Assembly (NCBI GenBank): GCA_028279585.1
Contig: JANQNL010000109.1
Coordinates: 1-49,911 of the forward strand
Reading direction: 5' to 3'
Length of the DNA: 49,911 bases
Origin: Thermoplasmatota archaeon
Lineage (GTDB): Archaea; Thermoplasmatota; Penumbrarchaeia; JANQNL01
Under the pieces are notes generated by a model, which worked only from the letters and a program-made list of their open reading frames with translations, ran no database searches and was not told where the DNA came from. The translations under genes and the position numbers were made by a program. Of this stretch, positions 8,376 to 17,496 are shown in pieces; the stretch's first letter is position 1; each line of letters begins with the position of its first letter.

Positions 8376-10553
8376 GTGGTCCTTCCAGTGAAGATGTCAG
8401 AGGTGGATGTCGTATTCCACCGGTCAAAGGCCGAGCGCGTCTTACAGGCCATCCACCACAGTGGCCTGATGCATATAGACGGGCTCTCTGTAGGTTCAGG
8501 AAGGTCCAGTTCCTCCGATGCTGATGCCGAAGAGACCAAGGTCAACCCAGAGCACAGGGCCCAGAGGCGAAAGGAGACCTTCGAACAGCTCCAGAGGGGC
8601 GGTGACCAGAACACTCCCATCGGAAAGAGGCTGCATAGTCTCAACATCAAGATGGAGAGGTTCATCGAGATAGCAGAGATGGCCAAGGAAGCTGGCCCAT
8701 CAGCTCTCATGGCCTTCATCAGTCCTCCTGCACCAAAGGAGTTCCAGCCTGATATCCGCGGACCAGAGGAGCTCGAGGCTGCAGCAAAGGCTTTCCTGGA
8801 AGAACACGAAGACGATGTCGACACCCTGAAGAACCGCATCGACTCCATGAGCGAGCGCATAACCTCTTGGGAGGCCGAGCTGGCTGTACTCCGTGACCTT
8901 CCATCCAGCTTTGACCTGGGCTCCATGGCAACACCAAGCTCAAGGACAACGATGACCCTTGGGGAGACCAAGGACATGCCTGGTCTGAAAAAGGCCCTGG
9001 GCGAGCTACGATCTGGAAGAAGTTCCAAGCGCAGTCTCGGAGAGGTCCTAGACGTCGCAAGGGGCAAGGACAAGAACTCCAGGATCGTCGTGGTCGTCTA
9101 CCACAAGGATGTGGCCAAGGAGGCCGAGAAGGTCATCAAGGGCCGCTTCTTCACACCCATTTCCCTCTCGTCAAAGAGCATGGAAGGCACTGTCTCCCAG
9201 GCAACATCCCGTTTACAGCTTGAGATAAAGGAGACCCGCTCTGAAAGGAGCGAGGCCCTTGGAGACCTCCGCCAGATAATGAAGGCTCACAAGGAAGAGG
9301 CCGAGACATTGTGCGTCGAGCTTACAGACCATGTCAAGCGCCAGCAGTTCCTTGCAGGTCTTGGCAGGACCTCAAAGACCCTGACCATCTCCGGATGGGT
9401 CGAAGCCAGGGAGGCCGAGCGTTTCAAGCGTCTTATCGAAAAGGCTGCAGAGGACAGCGCCCACGTCTATATCAAACCAACAAGACGTGATGACGACGAG
9501 GTCCCGGTACTCCTTCGCACGAACAAGCTCTTGGCTCCGTTCCAAGGTATCACAGTGATGTATGGGGTTCCGAAGTACAGCTCCATCGATCCAACTTTCA
9601 TCATCGGTCCACTGTTCACGTTATTCTTCGCGCTCATGCTCGGCGATGCAGGCTACGGTCTGCTGATGCTGGCAGGCTCACTGTTCCTGTGGATGGTCCC
9701 AGGTCGCACCAACAAGATGATGCGGTCCTTCGGATACATGGGGACGCTCATGGGTGCGTTCACTATGGTGTTCGGCGTCATGTTCGGTTCGTTCTTTGGC
9801 GACATGCTGCCGCGTCTGCTCTACCCCTCTCTGGGTATAGGCATGGAGACACTCTATCCAGCCATAGAGCTTGGACCGCTCCTTCTGCCATACGACTCCT
9901 TGCGCCAGCCCCTCTACCTCATGATCATCTCCCTGGCTATCGGTCTTGTGACACTGAACGTGAGCATTATGGTCGGTATGGCCCAGGACCTGTTGAACAA
10001 GAAGTGGAGCTCAGCCGTCCTGGACCGGTTCTCGCTCATCCTTCTCCAGGTGGGAGGCCTTCCCCTGCTGGCCTCATCGCTTCTGGGACTCATCGAGCTC
10101 GACATGACCGTGTCTATTGTCTTAGCGGTCGTGGCCTTGATCGGCTTCGTACTTATCGCGGTCTCCAAGGGCAGCCAGTGGTTCCTTGCTCCATTCGATG
10201 TCACTGGGTTCATCGGTGACTGGATGTCGTTCCTGCGTCTCATGGCCCTTGGTCTATCGACCACCGGTCTGGCACTCACCATCAACGTCGTGACCCAGCT
10301 CCTCCTTTCTGGAGCGGTCTCCGCAATGGAGTCCGGCGGTGTGGGTCTCATCATCATGGCCGTCGTCGGCCTTATCGCGCTGGTCATCCTTGTGGCCGCA
10401 CACGTCCTTAACACTGCTTTACAGCTTCTTGGCTCTGCCATCCACTCTTTGCGGCTTCAGTACATCGAGTTCTTTGGAAGGTTCTTCGAGGCCGGTGGAG
10501 AGCTCTACGAGCCGTTCTCATCAACACACCAGAGGGAGGATGGCAATAAATGA
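8376..10553 (+). CDS. atpI: A/V-type ATP synthase subunit I (membrane stator a-subunit)
   Basis: About 725 residues: an N-terminal cytoplasmic domain with long coiled coils (to about 390) and a C-terminal membrane domain of seven or eight helices starting at DPTFIIGPLFTLFFALMLGDAGYG. The conserved GDAGYG turn and the FLRLMALGLSTTGLAL helix, which carries the essential Arg of the ion half-channels, are visible. The family opening is M-x-x-P-x-x-M; this is matched if translation starts at GTG 8376 (VVLPVKMSEV) with GAGGG at 8363-8367, rather than at ATG 8394. The longer frame back to 8262 overlaps atpH. It anchors the peripheral stalks and forms the ion path against the K ring. Confidence 0.93.
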   Translation: MVLPVKMSEVDVVFHRSKAERVLQAIHHSGLMHIDGLSVGSGRSSSSDADAEETKVNPEHRAQRRKETFEQLQRGGDQNTPIGKRLHSLNIKMERFIEIAEMAKEAGPSALMAFISPPAPKEFQPDIRGPEELEAAAKAFLEEHEDDVDTLKNRIDSMSERITSWEAELAVLRDLPSSFDLGSMATPSSRTTMTLGETKDMPGLKKALGELRSGRSSKRSLGEVLDVARGKDKNSRIVVVVYHKDVAKEAEKVIKGRFFTPISLSSKSMEGTVSQATSRLQLEIKETRSERSEALGDLRQIMKAHKEEAETLCVELTDHVKRQQFLAGLGRTSKTLTISGWVEAREAERFKRLIEKAAEDSAHVYIKPTRRDDDEVPVLLRTNKLLAPFQGITVMYGVPKYSSIDPTFIIGPLFTLFFALMLGDAGYGLLMLAGSLFLWMVPGRTNKMMRSFGYMGTLMGAFTMVFGVMFGSFFGDMLPRLLYPSLGIGMETLYPAIELGPLLLPYDSLRQPLYLMIISLAIGLVTLNVSIMVGMAQDLLNKKWSSAVLDRFSLILLQVGGLPLLASSLLGLIELDMTVSIVLAVVALIGFVLIAVSKGSQWFLAPFDVTGFIGDWMSFLRLMALGLSTTGLALTINVVTQLLLSGAVSAMESGGVGLIIMAVVGLIALVILVAAHVLNTALQLLGSAIHSLRLQYIEFFGRFFEAGGELYEPFSSTHQREDGNK

Positions 10554-10614
10554 TCACACTCAACGGGCGAACTAACAGCCCATCAGATAGAAACCACGTA
10601 TGGAGGAATAGTAG

Positions 10615-11358
10615 ATGAAAAAGCCGATTGTACTGGCAATAGGCATTGTCCTCATCGCAGCTGTCCTGCTGCTCATGCCCACTGTAGGCGCAGAGCTTGT
10701 GGACAACGATAAGGATCTAATGGACGACACATGGGAGGCCAATGTTGGCCTCAACGCAACGAACGCGAACGATGCAAACTATGATCCGGACAACGACGGG
10801 TTCACTAACATCGAGGAGTTCAACTCCAAGACCGACCCCTTTGACCCCGAGGATCATCCCTACGATACCGAGAGGTTGACCACGACCCAGGCCATGGTGG
10901 CCATTGGTGGCGCCATCTCCATCGGTATCGCTGGTATCGCATCTGCAATGGGTATCGGTATCGCCGGTGCCGCAGCAGTTGGTGCCACGACCGAGAAGCC
11001 CAAGAAATGGGTGCAGTTCCTGATCCTTCAGGCTCTGCCTATGACACAGGGTGTCTACGGTCTGCTTGGTGCTATCCTGTTGTTCCTTGGTATCGGATTG
11101 CTCGGCGCTGCTCCGTCAGACGCTGTCCTGAACAACCCAGCAGTTGGATACGCAGCCATAGGTATCGGTCTTGCCATTGGCCTCACAGGCATCTCCGCCG
11201 TGGCCCAGGGTATGACCGCCGCAGCTGGTATCAGTGGGACCGCAAGGAATCCTGGCGTGTTCGCAAAGTCCATGATCTACTCTGTGATGTCAGAGACCCT
11301 GGCCATCTTTGGTCTGCTGGTCGGTATCCTCATCATGGTCGGTGTCGGCCTCCTGTAG
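10615..11358 (+). CDS. atpK: A/V-type ATP synthase subunit K (proteolipid) with extra N-terminal calcium-motif domain
   Basis: 247 residues. Residues 1-26 are a signal-like hydrophobic segment. Residues about 27-86 form a thrombospondin-type-3/EF-like segment (DNDKDLMDD, DPDNDGFTNIEEFNSKTDP), predicted outside the cell. Residues 92-247 are two fused helical hairpins, the duplicated c-type proteolipid. In the second hairpin the ion-binding carboxylate is Glu227 (MSETLAIFG); in the first it is replaced (LPMTQGVYG). Leu141, Thr144, Gln145, Gln198 and Glu227 line up with the Na+ ligands of Enterococcus hirae NtpK, including identical 29-residue spacing of the last two. The extra domain is unusual for this family. 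GGAGG at 10602-10606 sets the start. Confidence 0.9.
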   Translation: MKKPIVLAIGIVLIAAVLLLMPTVGAELVDNDKDLMDDTWEANVGLNATNANDANYDPDNDGFTNIEEFNSKTDPFDPEDHPYDTERLTTTQAMVAIGGAISIGIAGIASAMGIGIAGAAAVGATTEKPKKWVQFLILQALPMTQGVYGLLGAILLFLGIGLLGAAPSDAVLNNPAVGYAAIGIGLAIGLTGISAVAQGMTAAAGISGTARNPGVFAKSMIYSVMSETLAIFGLLVGILIMVGVGLL

Positions 11359-11403
11359 GCCTACTCGACACTTCGGGCGACTACCGCCTAGGAGGTCCCA
11401 TAG

Positions 11404-11997
11404 ATGGCGATAAAAGACATCATAGATGAGATAAACGAGTCCGCAACATCCGAGGCCCAGAGCATTCTGGCAGAGGCCAAGGCCGAGGCCAAGTCCATGA
11501 TGGACAAGGCCAAGACCGAGGGTGAGGAGCACCTCAAAAAGGAGCTTGAGATGGCGTCCAAGGACGCCCAGATGCTCACCAACACCTTCGAGTCACAGGC
11601 AAGGCTTCAGAAGAACCAGAGGCTGCTCTATGCAAAGGAGGAGCTTATCCAGCAAGTGCTGGACAAGGCCCGCTCCGAGCTTGCATCCGACAACTCTGAC
11701 CAGTACAAGGAGTTCGTCAAAAAGGGTGTGGAGAGCGGCATCAAGATGATGGGTTCCCCACTCACAGTGGAGATCGTCCGACCAGCGGACGAGTCACTTG
11801 TGGCCTCCATCCCTGGTGTTACTGTGGACAGGACAAGTTCTGTGGACGGACCAGATGCCCCACTACGGGAACAGAACCTGGGCGGCGTGGTGCTCAAGGC
11901 TTCTGACGGAAGGTCCATGGACATGACATTGAAAGGTACAATGGAAAGGATGATGCCGCAGCTTCGTGCAACGGCTGCAGAGCAACTGTTCGGGTGA
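11404..11997 (+). CDS. atpE: A/V-type ATP synthase subunit E (peripheral stalk)
   Basis: 197 residues with the subunit E plan: N-terminal charged helix (about 1-90, ESATSEAQSILAEAKAEAKS) that coils with subunit H, and a globular C-terminal domain (about 95-197) containing LGGVVLKASDGRSMDMTL and ending in RATAAEQLFG. That globular part docks on top of the catalytic head. GGAGGT at 11391-11396 lies 7 bases before the ATG. It is located between K and C in the operon, as in many archaea. Confidence 0.93.
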   Translation: MAIKDIIDEINESATSEAQSILAEAKAEAKSMMDKAKTEGEEHLKKELEMASKDAQMLTNTFESQARLQKNQRLLYAKEELIQQVLDKARSELASDNSDQYKEFVKKGVESGIKMMGSPLTVEIVRPADESLVASIPGVTVDRTSSVDGPDAPLREQNLGGVVLKASDGRSMDMTLKGTMERMMPQLRATAAEQLFG

Positions 11998-12001
11998 ACC
12001 G

Positions 12002-13150
12002 ATGATAGACATTCCCACCACCATCTCCGCATTCTACCCATACGCGCCCTACGTGGCTGCGGTGGGGGTAGCTGGAGCTGCGGTGGGTCTTATGCCTGTG
12101 TTCAGACGCTTCGGGTTGGTGATGCGTTTTGCATACTCCAACGCCCGTCTGTCTGCTGTTGGCAATCGGTTCGTTACCCGGGACGAGCTCGAATCCCTTT
12201 CCTCAACGACGACCCTCTCCGAGGCTGCAGCCATGCTCGGTGAGGGATACATCCCCTCCAAGGAGGTCAAGGACTGGATAGACATGGAGCAGGGACTGAG
12301 GCTCGCCTCGTTCGGCACCATGACACAGATGACCGGTCAGCTTCCGAAGAACGCTCGGCCACTGTTCTTGGCATTGGTCTCGAGGTACAAGCTCGACCTT
12401 GTGCGCGAGCTTGTTCGCGCCAAGTACGAGGGGGCACCATTGGCTGTTTCGAACGAGGAGCTCGAACTTCTGGACGAGTCAGAGCGGGAGATGTTCCGTG
12501 TCTTCAATGAAGCGGACGGACTCATCCAGGGCGTCGAGGTCTTCGAGCCTTGGCCGTTCTACAACTCCCTCAAGGAGCTTGTGGCCAGCGGAAGCCTGGA
12601 CATGAACGGTCTCGACCACATACTCGACTCCTTCTACCTTGACCTTTTAGACAAGGAGGCCGGTTCCATATCCGGACCACTTCGCAAAGACGCAGAGAAC
12701 TTTGCAGCAATGGTCCGCGATTCCTACAATATCAAGGCCCTGGTCAGGGCCAAGGTCCGTGGGGATCCTGTGGACCAGACCATGGCTGGGCTGTATGGTC
12801 CATCGAAATACCTGACCACTGATGGGCTGGCTGCAGCCGCAGAATGCGAGAACCTCCAGGCCCTGGTCGTGGAGCTTTCCCTGACACCTTACTTCGAAGC
12901 GCTTTCTGATGCTCTTCGAATCTACGAGAACAAAGGTGACCCCACGATCTTCGAGACGTCCATCGACAAGGCGTTGCTTGAGCAGGCCGTGAGCATGTCA
13001 CTGCGGTCACCCATGACCTTGGGACCCGCGGTCCGATACTTCGTCTCACGACAGCTGGAGGAGAAGAATCTCCGGATAGTCATCCGCGGGATGCTCGAAG
13101 GAATCCCAACAGCAGAGACCATGGAACTTGTAGTGATGGAGGTGGCCTGA
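12002..13150 (+). CDS. atpC: A/V-type ATP synthase subunit C (rotor d-subunit) with N-terminal hydrophobic extension
   Basis: 382 residues. Family features are the AYSNARLSAVGNRFVTRDEL entry motif (near residue 43), the three-lobed all-helical body and the closing RIVIRGMLEGIP segment. The subunit caps the K ring and seats the central shaft. Most members begin close to the Y-A-N-A-R motif; here about 40 residues precede it, including a hydrophobic stretch (YAPYVAAVGVAGAAVGLMP) long enough to span a membrane. ATG 12002 follows the subunit E stop by 4 bases. The stop overlaps the start of atpF (TGATG). Confidence 0.9.
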   Translation: MIDIPTTISAFYPYAPYVAAVGVAGAAVGLMPVFRRFGLVMRFAYSNARLSAVGNRFVTRDELESLSSTTTLSEAAAMLGEGYIPSKEVKDWIDMEQGLRLASFGTMTQMTGQLPKNARPLFLALVSRYKLDLVRELVRAKYEGAPLAVSNEELELLDESEREMFRVFNEADGLIQGVEVFEPWPFYNSLKELVASGSLDMNGLDHILDSFYLDLLDKEAGSISGPLRKDAENFAAMVRDSYNIKALVRAKVRGDPVDQTMAGLYGPSKYLTTDGLAAAAECENLQALVVELSLTPYFEALSDALRIYENKGDPTIFETSIDKALLEQAVSMSLRSPMTLGPAVRYFVSRQLEEKNLRIVIRGMLEGIPTAETMELVVMEVA

Positions 13151-13488
13151 TGGATGTGACGATCGCCGTAGTTGGGACCGAAGAGACCGTGACCGGGTTC
13201 AGACTGGCGGGTGTCACTAAAGGGTCGGTCATCCCAGAAGGACCATCGGCCAAGGAGATCACCATCGAGGTCCTGCGCGAGCTTATGCGCGACGAGGACC
13301 TTGGCATCATCATCATCAATCAACACCTGGCAGACCTTGTCAGGGACGACCTGGAGGAGATTCGGGCTGGAAAGACCGTCTATCCCATCCTGGTCGAGGT
13401 ACCGGACAAGGGCGGTACCCCGGAGGGGCGGAGGGACCCGGTAAAGGACCTGATACGCAGGGCTACCGGTGTGGAGGAGCTTCACTAA
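13150..13488 (+). CDS. atpF: A/V-type ATP synthase subunit F
   Basis: 112 residues. The opening MDVTIAVVGTEETVTGFRLAGV and the mid-region IIIINQHLADLVRDDL match the Rossmann-like subunit F that binds the central shaft (subunit D) and regulates coupling. It is slightly longer than the usual 100 or so residues. Translation is probably coupled to atpC, because the start overlaps the atpC stop and GGAGGTGG sits just upstream. Confidence 0.92.
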   Translation: MDVTIAVVGTEETVTGFRLAGVTKGSVIPEGPSAKEITIEVLRELMRDEDLGIIIINQHLADLVRDDLEEIRAGKTVYPILVEVPDKGGTPEGRRDPVKDLIRRATGVEELH

Positions 13489-13519
13489 TGTTAACTCTCA
13501 GAACCTTTGAGGTGAGAAA

Positions 13520-15337
13520 ATGACAGAATCCAGTGCTACGCCAGAACTGCGAACGATAGACACCGAAGCTGGGACCATCGGCAACGTTGCCGGTCCCGTC
13601 GTCAAGGGCATCAACATGCGTGGATGTCGGATGTACGACGTGGTCCAGGTCTCTGATGAGAGGCTGATCGGTGAGATCATCGAGCTCGATGGGGACAAGG
13701 CAACCATCCAGGTCTACGAAGAGACCGACGGTGTGACCCCAGGCGGGCCGATCTACCTGACCAACCTCCCACTATCAGTGGAGCTCGGACCGGGCCTCAT
13801 CGGAAAGATCTACGATGGTATCCAGAGGCCGCTGCCGAACATCAAGGAGGTCACAGGCGACTTCATCGGTAGGGGTGTCCATGTTTCACCCATCGAGCAT
13901 GATGCAAAGTGGAAGTTCACACCTCTGGCAATGGTCGGTGACAAGATCTCCGGCGGAGACTTCCTGGGAGAGGTCCCGGAGACGACCGTGGTCATGCACA
14001 AGATAATGACCCCGCCTGATGTGGAGGGTGAGGTCACCTGGATAGCCCCTGCTGGAGAATACACACTGGAGGAATCCATAGCCAAAGTGAAGCTCGTCGA
14101 TGGCACTGAGAGGGAGCTCACAATGGCACAGAAGTGGCCTGTCAGGCGTGGACGTCCGTTCAAAAAGAAGTTCGACCCGGAAAAGCCTCTGATCACTGGG
14201 CAGAGGATCCTGGACACGTTCTTCCCGATCGCGAAGGGCGGCACAGCAGCCATCCCAGGCGGTTTCGGAACCGGAAAGACCATCACCCAGCATCAGCTGG
14301 CCAAGTGGTGCGACGCAGAGATAATCGTCTACGTGGGCTGCGGAGAGCGCGGAAACGAGATGACAGAGGTGCTTCAGGAGTTCCCTGAACTCCTCGACCC
14401 CCGCACCGGACAGCCACTGATGAACAGGACCATCCTCATAGCGAACACATCGAACATGCCTGTGGCCGCTCGTGAGGCTTCGGTCTACACTGGAATTACG
14501 CTTGCAGAATACTACCGCGACATGGGCTACAACGTGGCCCTGATGGCGGACTCCACCTCCCGCTGGGCAGAGGCCATGAGGGAGATCTCGGGTAGGCTCG
14601 AGGAGATGCCTGGTGAGGAAGGTTATCCTGCTTACCTTGCGTCCAGGCTTGCAGACTTCTACGAACGAGCCGGATTTGTGGACACCATCCACTCGGACGA
14701 CGAGCAGCGCGATGGAAGCATCTCCGTCATCGGTGCAGTGTCCCCGCCTGGTGGTGACTTCTCTGAGCCGGTCACACAGAACACGCTCCGTATCGTGAAG
14801 GTGTTCTGGGCATTGGATGCAGACCTGGCAGACAGGCGTCACTTCCCATCCATCAACTGGCTCCGTTCATACTCGCTCTACCTTGACCAGATGGTCCCAT
14901 GGTGGTCGCAGGAGGTCTCCGGTGAGTGGCCCAAACTTCGTGAGCGCGCAATGGTGCTCCTCCAGAAAGAGGCCGAGCTCCAGGAGATCGTCCAGCTGGT
15001 CGGACCTGACGCGCTTCCTCCAAAGGAGCAGGTGGACCTCGAGGGTGCTCGCGTCATCCGAGAGAACTTCCTGCAGCAGAACGCGTTCCACAAGGTGGAC
15101 ACCTACTGCCCACCAAAGAAGCAGGTAATGATGCTCAACATCATGCTCGATTACTACGATATGATCCAGGGCGCAGCCTCCAAGGGCGTGTCCGTGGAAA
15201 GGATCAAGTCCCTGAAATGCAGGGAGCCCATCGGTAGGATGGCAACAGCCTCCAACGAGAAGTTCCAGTCACTCTTTACCAAGCTCCATAAGGAGATGCG
15301 TGAAGAGGTCCGCGACCTCACAGGAGGTGGTGCATGA
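13520..15337 (+). CDS. atpA: A/V-type ATP synthase catalytic subunit A
   Basis: 605 residues, a little longer than typical archaeal A subunits because of about 20 extra N-terminal residues. It has the beta-barrel start ([20 protein letters not shown]), the non-homologous bulge region, and the P-loop GGFGTGKT at 247-254 (many homologues read GPFGSGKT). The catalytic-Glu segment GCGERGNEM, the [20 protein letters not shown] motif and the C-terminal helical domain follow. It hydrolyses or makes ATP as part of the A3B3 hexamer. GAGGTGAG precedes the ATG. Confidence 0.97.
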   Translation: MTESSATPELRTIDTEAGTIGNVAGPVVKGINMRGCRMYDVVQVSDERLIGEIIELDGDKATIQVYEETDGVTPGGPIYLTNLPLSVELGPGLIGKIYDGIQRPLPNIKEVTGDFIGRGVHVSPIEHDAKWKFTPLAMVGDKISGGDFLGEVPETTVVMHKIMTPPDVEGEVTWIAPAGEYTLEESIAKVKLVDGTERELTMAQKWPVRRGRPFKKKFDPEKPLITGQRILDTFFPIAKGGTAAIPGGFGTGKTITQHQLAKWCDAEIIVYVGCGERGNEMTEVLQEFPELLDPRTGQPLMNRTILIANTSNMPVAAREASVYTGITLAEYYRDMGYNVALMADSTSRWAEAMREISGRLEEMPGEEGYPAYLASRLADFYERAGFVDTIHSDDEQRDGSISVIGAVSPPGGDFSEPVTQNTLRIVKVFWALDADLADRRHFPSINWLRSYSLYLDQMVPWWSQEVSGEWPKLRERAMVLLQKEAELQEIVQLVGPDALPPKEQVDLEGARVIRENFLQQNAFHKVDTYCPPKKQVMMLNIMLDYYDMIQGAASKGVSVERIKSLKCREPIGRMATASNEKFQSLFTKLHKEMREEVRDLTGGGA

Positions 15338-16749
15338 TGTCCGACGTCAACAAGCAGATCGAATATACATCCGTCGGTGAGGTCTCCGGACCGCTGATGG
15401 TGGTGGAGAAGGTCACTGGCGTCTCCTACGGAGAGGTCGTTCAGATAAAAGCTCCAGACGGGTCCTTGAGGCTCGGTCAGGTTCTTGAGGCTGGAATGGA
15501 CAGCGCCGTCGTTCAGGTGTTCGAGGGAACACGTGGATTGGACACGAAGCTGACATCCGTACGTTTCATCGGCGAGACCATGAAGGTCGCTGTGTCCAAG
15601 GAGATGCTCGGCCGTGTGTTCTCCGGAACCGGCAAGCCGCTGGACGGTGGCCCAGAGATCATTCCGGATAAGAGGATTGACATCACTGGTGAGCCGATCA
15701 ATCCTTCAGCGCGTGAGTTCCCAAGGGAGTTCATCCAGACAGGTATCTCCACCATCGATGGAATGAACACCCTGGTCCGTGGCCAGAAGCTGCCTATCTT
15801 CTCGGCGTCCGGTCTTCCGCACAACGAGCTTGCAGCGCAGATAGCTCGTCAGGCAAAGGTCCTTGGAAAGGCCGAGAGGTTCGCTGTGGTGTTCTGCGCC
15901 ATGGGTATCACAGCCGAAGAGGCCAACTTCTTCGTCAAGGACTTCGAAAGGACCGGTGCGCTCGAGCGTGCTGTCCTCTACATGAACCTGGCAGACGACC
16001 CTGCCATCGAGCGTATCATCATCCCAAGGATGGCGCTGACGACCGCAGAGTACCTAGCGTTCGAGCTGGGCATGCACGTTCTCGTTATCCTGACAGACCT
16101 GACGAACTACTGCGAAGCGTTGCGAGAGATCGCCGCGGCTCGTGAGGAGGTCCCAGGTCGTCGAGGTTATCCGGGATACATGTACACTGACCTTTCCACC
16201 ATCTACGAAAGGGCAGGTCGTATCATCGGCAAGGAAGGGACCATCACGCAGATCCCTATCCTGACCATGCCAGACGACGATATCACACATCCTATCCCTG
16301 ACCTGACCGGTTACATCACCGAGGGTCAGATAGTGTTGTCAAGGTCACTTCACCGGAAAGGTATCAGACCACCAGTGGACGTTCTTCCGTGTCTATCCCG
16401 GCTTATGAAGCAGGGTATCGGTACCGGAAGGACCAGAGAGGACCACGACGATGTGTCCAACCAGTTGTATGCAGGCTACGCAGAGGGCTGCGACCTACGC
16501 GACCTCGTAGCTGTTGTGGGTGAAGAGGCGTTGACCGAGAGGGACCGCAAGCTCCTGAAGTTTGCTGATATCTTCGAGGACCAGTTCATCAGGCAGGGTG
16601 CCGACGAGAACCGGACCATCGAGGAGACCCTCGGGCTTGCCTGGGAGCTCATGTCGACGCTTCCGAAGGAAGAGCTCAAGAGGATCGAAGTGGAGTACAT
16701 AGACAGGTACCACCCGGATGTGAAGAAGGCAAGCAAAGCTTCGAAATAA
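15334..16749 (+). CDS. atpB: A/V-type ATP synthase regulatory subunit B
   Basis: 471 residues. It lacks a functional P-loop, as expected for the non-catalytic B subunit, and carries [47 protein letters not shown] and [20 protein letters not shown]. The start is ATG 15334 or 15337, overlapping the atpA stop (ATGATG), behind GGAGGTGG. This is the last gene of the run; the usual next gene, atpD for the central shaft, is missing here. The final codons (KASK) double as the outer left arm of the inverted repeat at 16734-16834. Confidence 0.97.
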   Translation: MMSDVNKQIEYTSVGEVSGPLMVVEKVTGVSYGEVVQIKAPDGSLRLGQVLEAGMDSAVVQVFEGTRGLDTKLTSVRFIGETMKVAVSKEMLGRVFSGTGKPLDGGPEIIPDKRIDITGEPINPSAREFPREFIQTGISTIDGMNTLVRGQKLPIFSASGLPHNELAAQIARQAKVLGKAERFAVVFCAMGITAEEANFFVKDFERTGALERAVLYMNLADDPAIERIIIPRMALTTAEYLAFELGMHVLVILTDLTNYCEALREIAAAREEVPGRRGYPGYMYTDLSTIYERAGRIIGKEGTITQIPILTMPDDDITHPIPDLTGYITEGQIVLSRSLHRKGIRPPVDVLPCLSRLMKQGIGTGRTREDHDDVSNQLYAGYAEGCDLRDLVAVVGEEALTERDRKLLKFADIFEDQFIRQGADENRTIEETLGLAWELMSTLPKEELKRIEVEYIDRYHPDVKKASKASK

Positions 16750-16834
16750 CTGATAAGAATTGATATTCAGAACGTCACTGACATGATGTTGCATAGTTCT
16801 GAATATCAACCATTCTTCTCCTTTCGAAGCTTTG
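16734..16834 (+). repeat. Nested long inverted repeat (element 2) at the end of the ATP synthase operon
   Basis: CAAAGCTTCGAAA at 16734-16746 pairs with TTTCGAAGCTTTG at 16822-16834 (13/13). AAGAA at 16755-16759 pairs with TTCTT at 16813-16817. TTGATATTCAGAAC at 16760-16773 pairs with GTTCTGAATATCAA at 16796-16809 (14/14), leaving a 22-base loop. In all this is about 32 paired positions in 101 bases. The outer left arm is inside the last atpB codons and its stop lies between arms. A terminator or mRNA 3'-end stabiliser for the operon is the simplest reading. Confidence 0.8.
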
Positions 16835-16930
16835 TGCAGACTTCGATCATCCTCCTACAGGTGGTCCATCATCCTTTGGAAAGACCATTAGTTACTCGTG
16901 ATCAAACCAATTTCCGATCGTAATACAAAG

Positions 16931-16962
16931 CATATATATACCTTGTATATACATTGTATATA
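16931..16962 (+). promoter_or_regulatory. TATA box plus tandem TTGTATATA repeats over the TA-like module start
   Basis: CATATATATA at 16931-16940 is the TATA box. TTGTATATA occurs at 16943-16951 and again at 16954-16962, an 11-base period (one helical turn) directly over the expected transcript start and the ATG at 16962. This spacing suits cooperative binding of an AbrB-type autorepressor, such as the one encoded by the second gene. The transcript should be leaderless or nearly so. Confidence 0.65.
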
Positions 16963-17213
16963 TGTCGGTTCATACGCTCCCGATCAAACTTTCGAAACAC
17001 GCAGTCCAGAGGCTGCTAGAAAGGACAGACCTTCCGCTTGAGGAACTTGAACACATCTTGCGAACGGGTAAGATGGTCAGAAAGCCGGACTCAAAAGGTA
17101 AGGTCGGGATCGTTGAACGCACCATTGGCGACTCGACCATCAGGATCAAGTTCACTATCAAGGAACAGACGATATACGTGATAACCGTGGAAGGAGGTGA
17201 AGATGATGAGTAA
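16962..17213 (+). CDS. DUF4258-family small protein (putative toxin)
   Basis: 83 residues: HAVQRLLERTDLPLEELEHIL followed by strands (KGKVGIVERTIGDSTIRIKF, TIYVITVEGG). This is the DUF4258 pattern, a small alpha/beta protein commonly encoded beside a YgiT-type zinc-finger antitoxin and thought to share the RelE/BrnT-like fold. It overlaps its neighbour by 8 bases. The ATG sits at the predicted transcript start, so it is probably translated as a leaderless mRNA. Toxicity is inferred from gene pairing only. Confidence 0.7.
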   Translation: MSVHTLPIKLSKHAVQRLLERTDLPLEELEHILRTGKMVRKPDSKGKVGIVERTIGDSTIRIKFTIKEQTIYVITVEGGEDDE

Positions 17214-17496
17214 ATGCCCACACTGCGATACACAGATGCACAAGGAATCCCGTGAAATACTTGCAGGGATGTTTGCCGAGGTCGATGTTTGTCCCAACTG
17301 TAAACAGGATGAATGGGTCGATGCAAAGGATTATGAACGTCTTCGTCTGGAATATCGCCGCAAGACCTTCAAAAACGGTGGTTCCATCGCGGTCAGGATC
17401 CCGAAAGAGGTCTCTGAGGTCGTTGGTCTTGACGAGGGAGACGAGATCTCGATTCACGCTGAAGGTAAGAAGATAGTCATCGAGAAGTCTGGTTGA
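17206..17496 (+). CDS. Zinc-finger / AbrB-fold DNA-binding protein (putative antitoxin)
   Basis: About 96 residues in two parts. Residues 1-35 hold two CxxC pairs (KCPHCDTQM and VCPNCKQDEW), a YgiT/MqsA-type zinc finger. Residues about 50-96 are a SpoVT/AbrB/MazE swapped-hairpin domain (KNGGSIAVRIPKEVSEVVGL, DEGDEISIHAEGKKIVIEK). That combination is typical of antitoxins that bind both their toxin and their own promoter. ATG 17206 lies 8 bases after GGAGG (17193-17197), which sits inside the DUF4258 gene; ATG 17203 and GTG 17197 are alternatives. Confidence 0.8.
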   Translation: MSKCPHCDTQMHKESREILAGMFAEVDVCPNCKQDEWVDAKDYERLRLEYRRKTFKNGGSIAVRIPKEVSEVVGLDEGDEISIHAEGKKIVIEKSG

